A stretch of 8,315 nucleotides of DNA from a bacterium. Its GTDB lineage: Bacteria > Zhuqueibacterota > Zhuqueibacteria > Residuimicrobiales > Residuimicrobiaceae. The notes under the pieces are model-generated. The model was not told the DNA's origin. It did not search any database and was given only the letters and a program-made list of their open reading frames with translations. Below, piece after piece: positions 7,273 to 8,315 of this stretch (the first letter of the stretch is position 1; the number at the start of each line of letters is the position of its first letter). The position numbers were made by a program, and so were the translations under genes. The stretch covers positions 1 to 8,315 of the forward strand of contig JAAYTV010000457.1 of assembly GCA_012523655.1 (NCBI GenBank), written 5' to 3'.

Positions 7273-8315
7273 TCAAACGGCAATTGGGTTGCTGGCTCCC
7301 CTTGCGCGTCAGCACCAACTGCCAGACCTGGCAGTGGCGCGCGCGAAAGCCTCCTGCGCTGCTGAGCAGATAAAACCGCCACATTCGGTAAAAGCGTTCA
7401 TCGTATTGCATTTTCAACTCGGGCCAGGCCAGATCAAAGTTGTGGTACCAGGCCATCAGCGTCTGATCGTAGTGCGGCCCGAGATTGTGCAGATCCTCCA
7501 CCACGAAATAGCCCTCCATCGCCTTGGTCAACTGGGCCAGAGAAGGAAGCATACCGTTGGGGAAGATATATTTCTGCGTCCAGGGATTAGAGGTGGTTGA
7601 GCTTTCATCCGAACCAATGGTATGCAGGAGCGTGATCCCATCCGTTGCCAGACAGCGATCGAGCACCTGCATAAACGTGCGGTAATTTCGATAGCCCACA
7701 TGTTCGAGCATGCCGACCGAGACCACGCGATCGAAGCGGCCGGTGACCTGCCGATAATCCTGCAGACGGATTTCAATGGGCAAATCCCGGCATAATTCCA
7801 GAGCCAATGCACGTTGTTCGCGGGAGACCGTTATGCCCACGACGTTCACCTTGTACTTTTCCGCGGCAAATCGGGCAAAGCCTCCCCAGCCGCAACCGAT
7901 ATCCAGGACCGACATGCCCTGCTGCAGATCGAGCTTTCTGCAGATCAGATCCAATTTCGCCTCCTGTGCTGCGTCGAGTGAATCCGCATTCTGCCAATAC
8001 CCGCAGGAATAGTTCATCAGCCGGTCGAGCATGGCAATATACAGGTCATTGCCGATATCATAGTGGTGTTCGCCGACCTGGAACGCGCGGCGGGGTGACT
8101 GCATGTTGAAGAGCCGGGCGCGCAGCGCCAGCAGCCAAATCCGGTGGTCGCCGGTGACCTGTTGGTCCAGTTTGGTTAAAAGCATGCGGCAAATGAGTTC
8201 ATCCAGCGCTTCGCACTCCCACCAACCATCCATATAGCTTTCGCCGAGGCCCAGATGGCCTTGCTTCATGACGCGGGGATAGAAAGCGGGATTTGAGACT
8301 TGTATGTCGCGGCGT
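7268..8315 (-). CDS. cfa: Cyclopropane-fatty-acyl-phospholipid synthase (N-terminus beyond window)
   Basis: The enzyme transfers a methylene group from S-adenosylmethionine to the cis double bond of unsaturated acyl chains in membrane phospholipids, making cyclopropane fatty acids. It acts at the inner face of the membrane. Visible hallmarks, in order: LGLGESYMDGWWE, EHHYDIGNDLY, YSCGYW (the bicarbonate-site Cys), the SAM-binding VLDIGCGWGG, VSVGMLEHVG (active-site Glu), LLHTIGS (active-site His and Ile), KYIFPNG, LMAWYHNF (active-site Tyr) and GGFRARHCQVWQLV near the end. All key residues known from E. coli Cfa are present. The ATG at 8267-8269 is internal: the frame stays open to the window edge and the added codons read DIQVSNPAFYPRV, which matches the E. 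coli protein just before its LGLGESYMDGWW. Compared with the 382-residue E. coli enzyme, roughly the first 35 residues are missing. It converges on the glycosidase cluster with a 78-base gap and is probably independent of it. Its promoter is outside the window. Confidence 0.95.
   Translation of the reverse strand, partial: RRDIQVSNPAFYPRVMKQGHLGLGESYMDGWWECEALDELICRMLLTKLDQQVTGDHRIWLLALRARLFNMQSPRRAFQVGEHHYDIGNDLYIAMLDRLMNYSCGYWQNADSLDAAQEAKLDLICRKLDLQQGMSVLDIGCGWGGFARFAAEKYKVNVVGITVSREQRALALELCRDLPIEIRLQDYRQVTGRFDRVVSVGMLEHVGYRNYRTFMQVLDRCLATDGITLLHTIGSDESSTTSNPWTQKYIFPNGMLPSLAQLTKAMEGYFVVEDLHNLGPHYDQTLMAWYHNFDLAWPELKMQYDERFYRMWRFYLLSSAGGFRARHCQVWQLVLTRKGSQQPNCRLS

Noticed and set aside
8267..8269. 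ATG as the true start of cfa
   Set aside because: The frame continues upstream to the window edge with residues that match the known protein family, so this Met is internal and the gene is truncated by the window.

Overview
The window looks like a piece of a bacterial chromosome. Genes are tightly packed, the two fully visible + strand genes carry clear AAGGAG-type Shine-Dalgarno sites, and base composition is moderately GC-rich (estimated by eye, mid to upper fifties percent). Three genes on the + strand encode proteins with the look of secreted carbohydrate-active enzymes. They are followed by a convergent housekeeping-type lipid gene on the - strand. The two signal peptides are of the signal peptidase I type without a lipobox, which fits export across the inner membrane of a Gram-negative heterotroph. 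The very large multidomain glycosidase is typical of environmental polysaccharide degraders such as the FCB group, Planctomycetes and related candidate phyla. That taxonomic guess is weak, because no marker gene is present.

Layout. Positions 1-588 hold the 3' end of a gene whose product ends in a concanavalin A-like (DUF1349-type) beta-sandwich. Positions 620-5416 encode a 1598-residue secreted protein with a family GH38 alpha-mannosidase core. It also has an extra N-terminal beta-sandwich module, an Ig-like segment before the catalytic domain, and two tandem Ig/NEW3-like domains at the C-terminus. Positions 5474-7189 encode a 571-residue secreted protein whose N-terminal 340 or so residues look like a TIM-barrel hydrolase of a family I cannot name. 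Its C-terminus carries the same kind of beta-sandwich module that opens the mannosidase. Positions 7268-8315 (-) hold a cyclopropane-fatty-acyl-phospholipid synthase, truncated at its N-terminus by the window edge. The 78-base convergent gap contains a hairpin and a perfect 16-base palindrome.

How the genes may work together. The three + strand genes are spaced 31 and 57 bases apart, with no evident terminator or promoter between them, so they are probably one transcription unit. They plausibly serve one task: binding and hydrolysing a mannose-containing glycan outside the cytoplasm. No transporter, regulator or SusC/SusD pair is visible. The cfa gene is probably unrelated to this task and marks the end of the cluster.

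No RNA gene, mobile element, CRISPR array or attachment site was seen. The most interesting items are the unassigned hydrolase-like protein at 5474-7189 and the module it shares, in the opposite position, with the neighbouring mannosidase.
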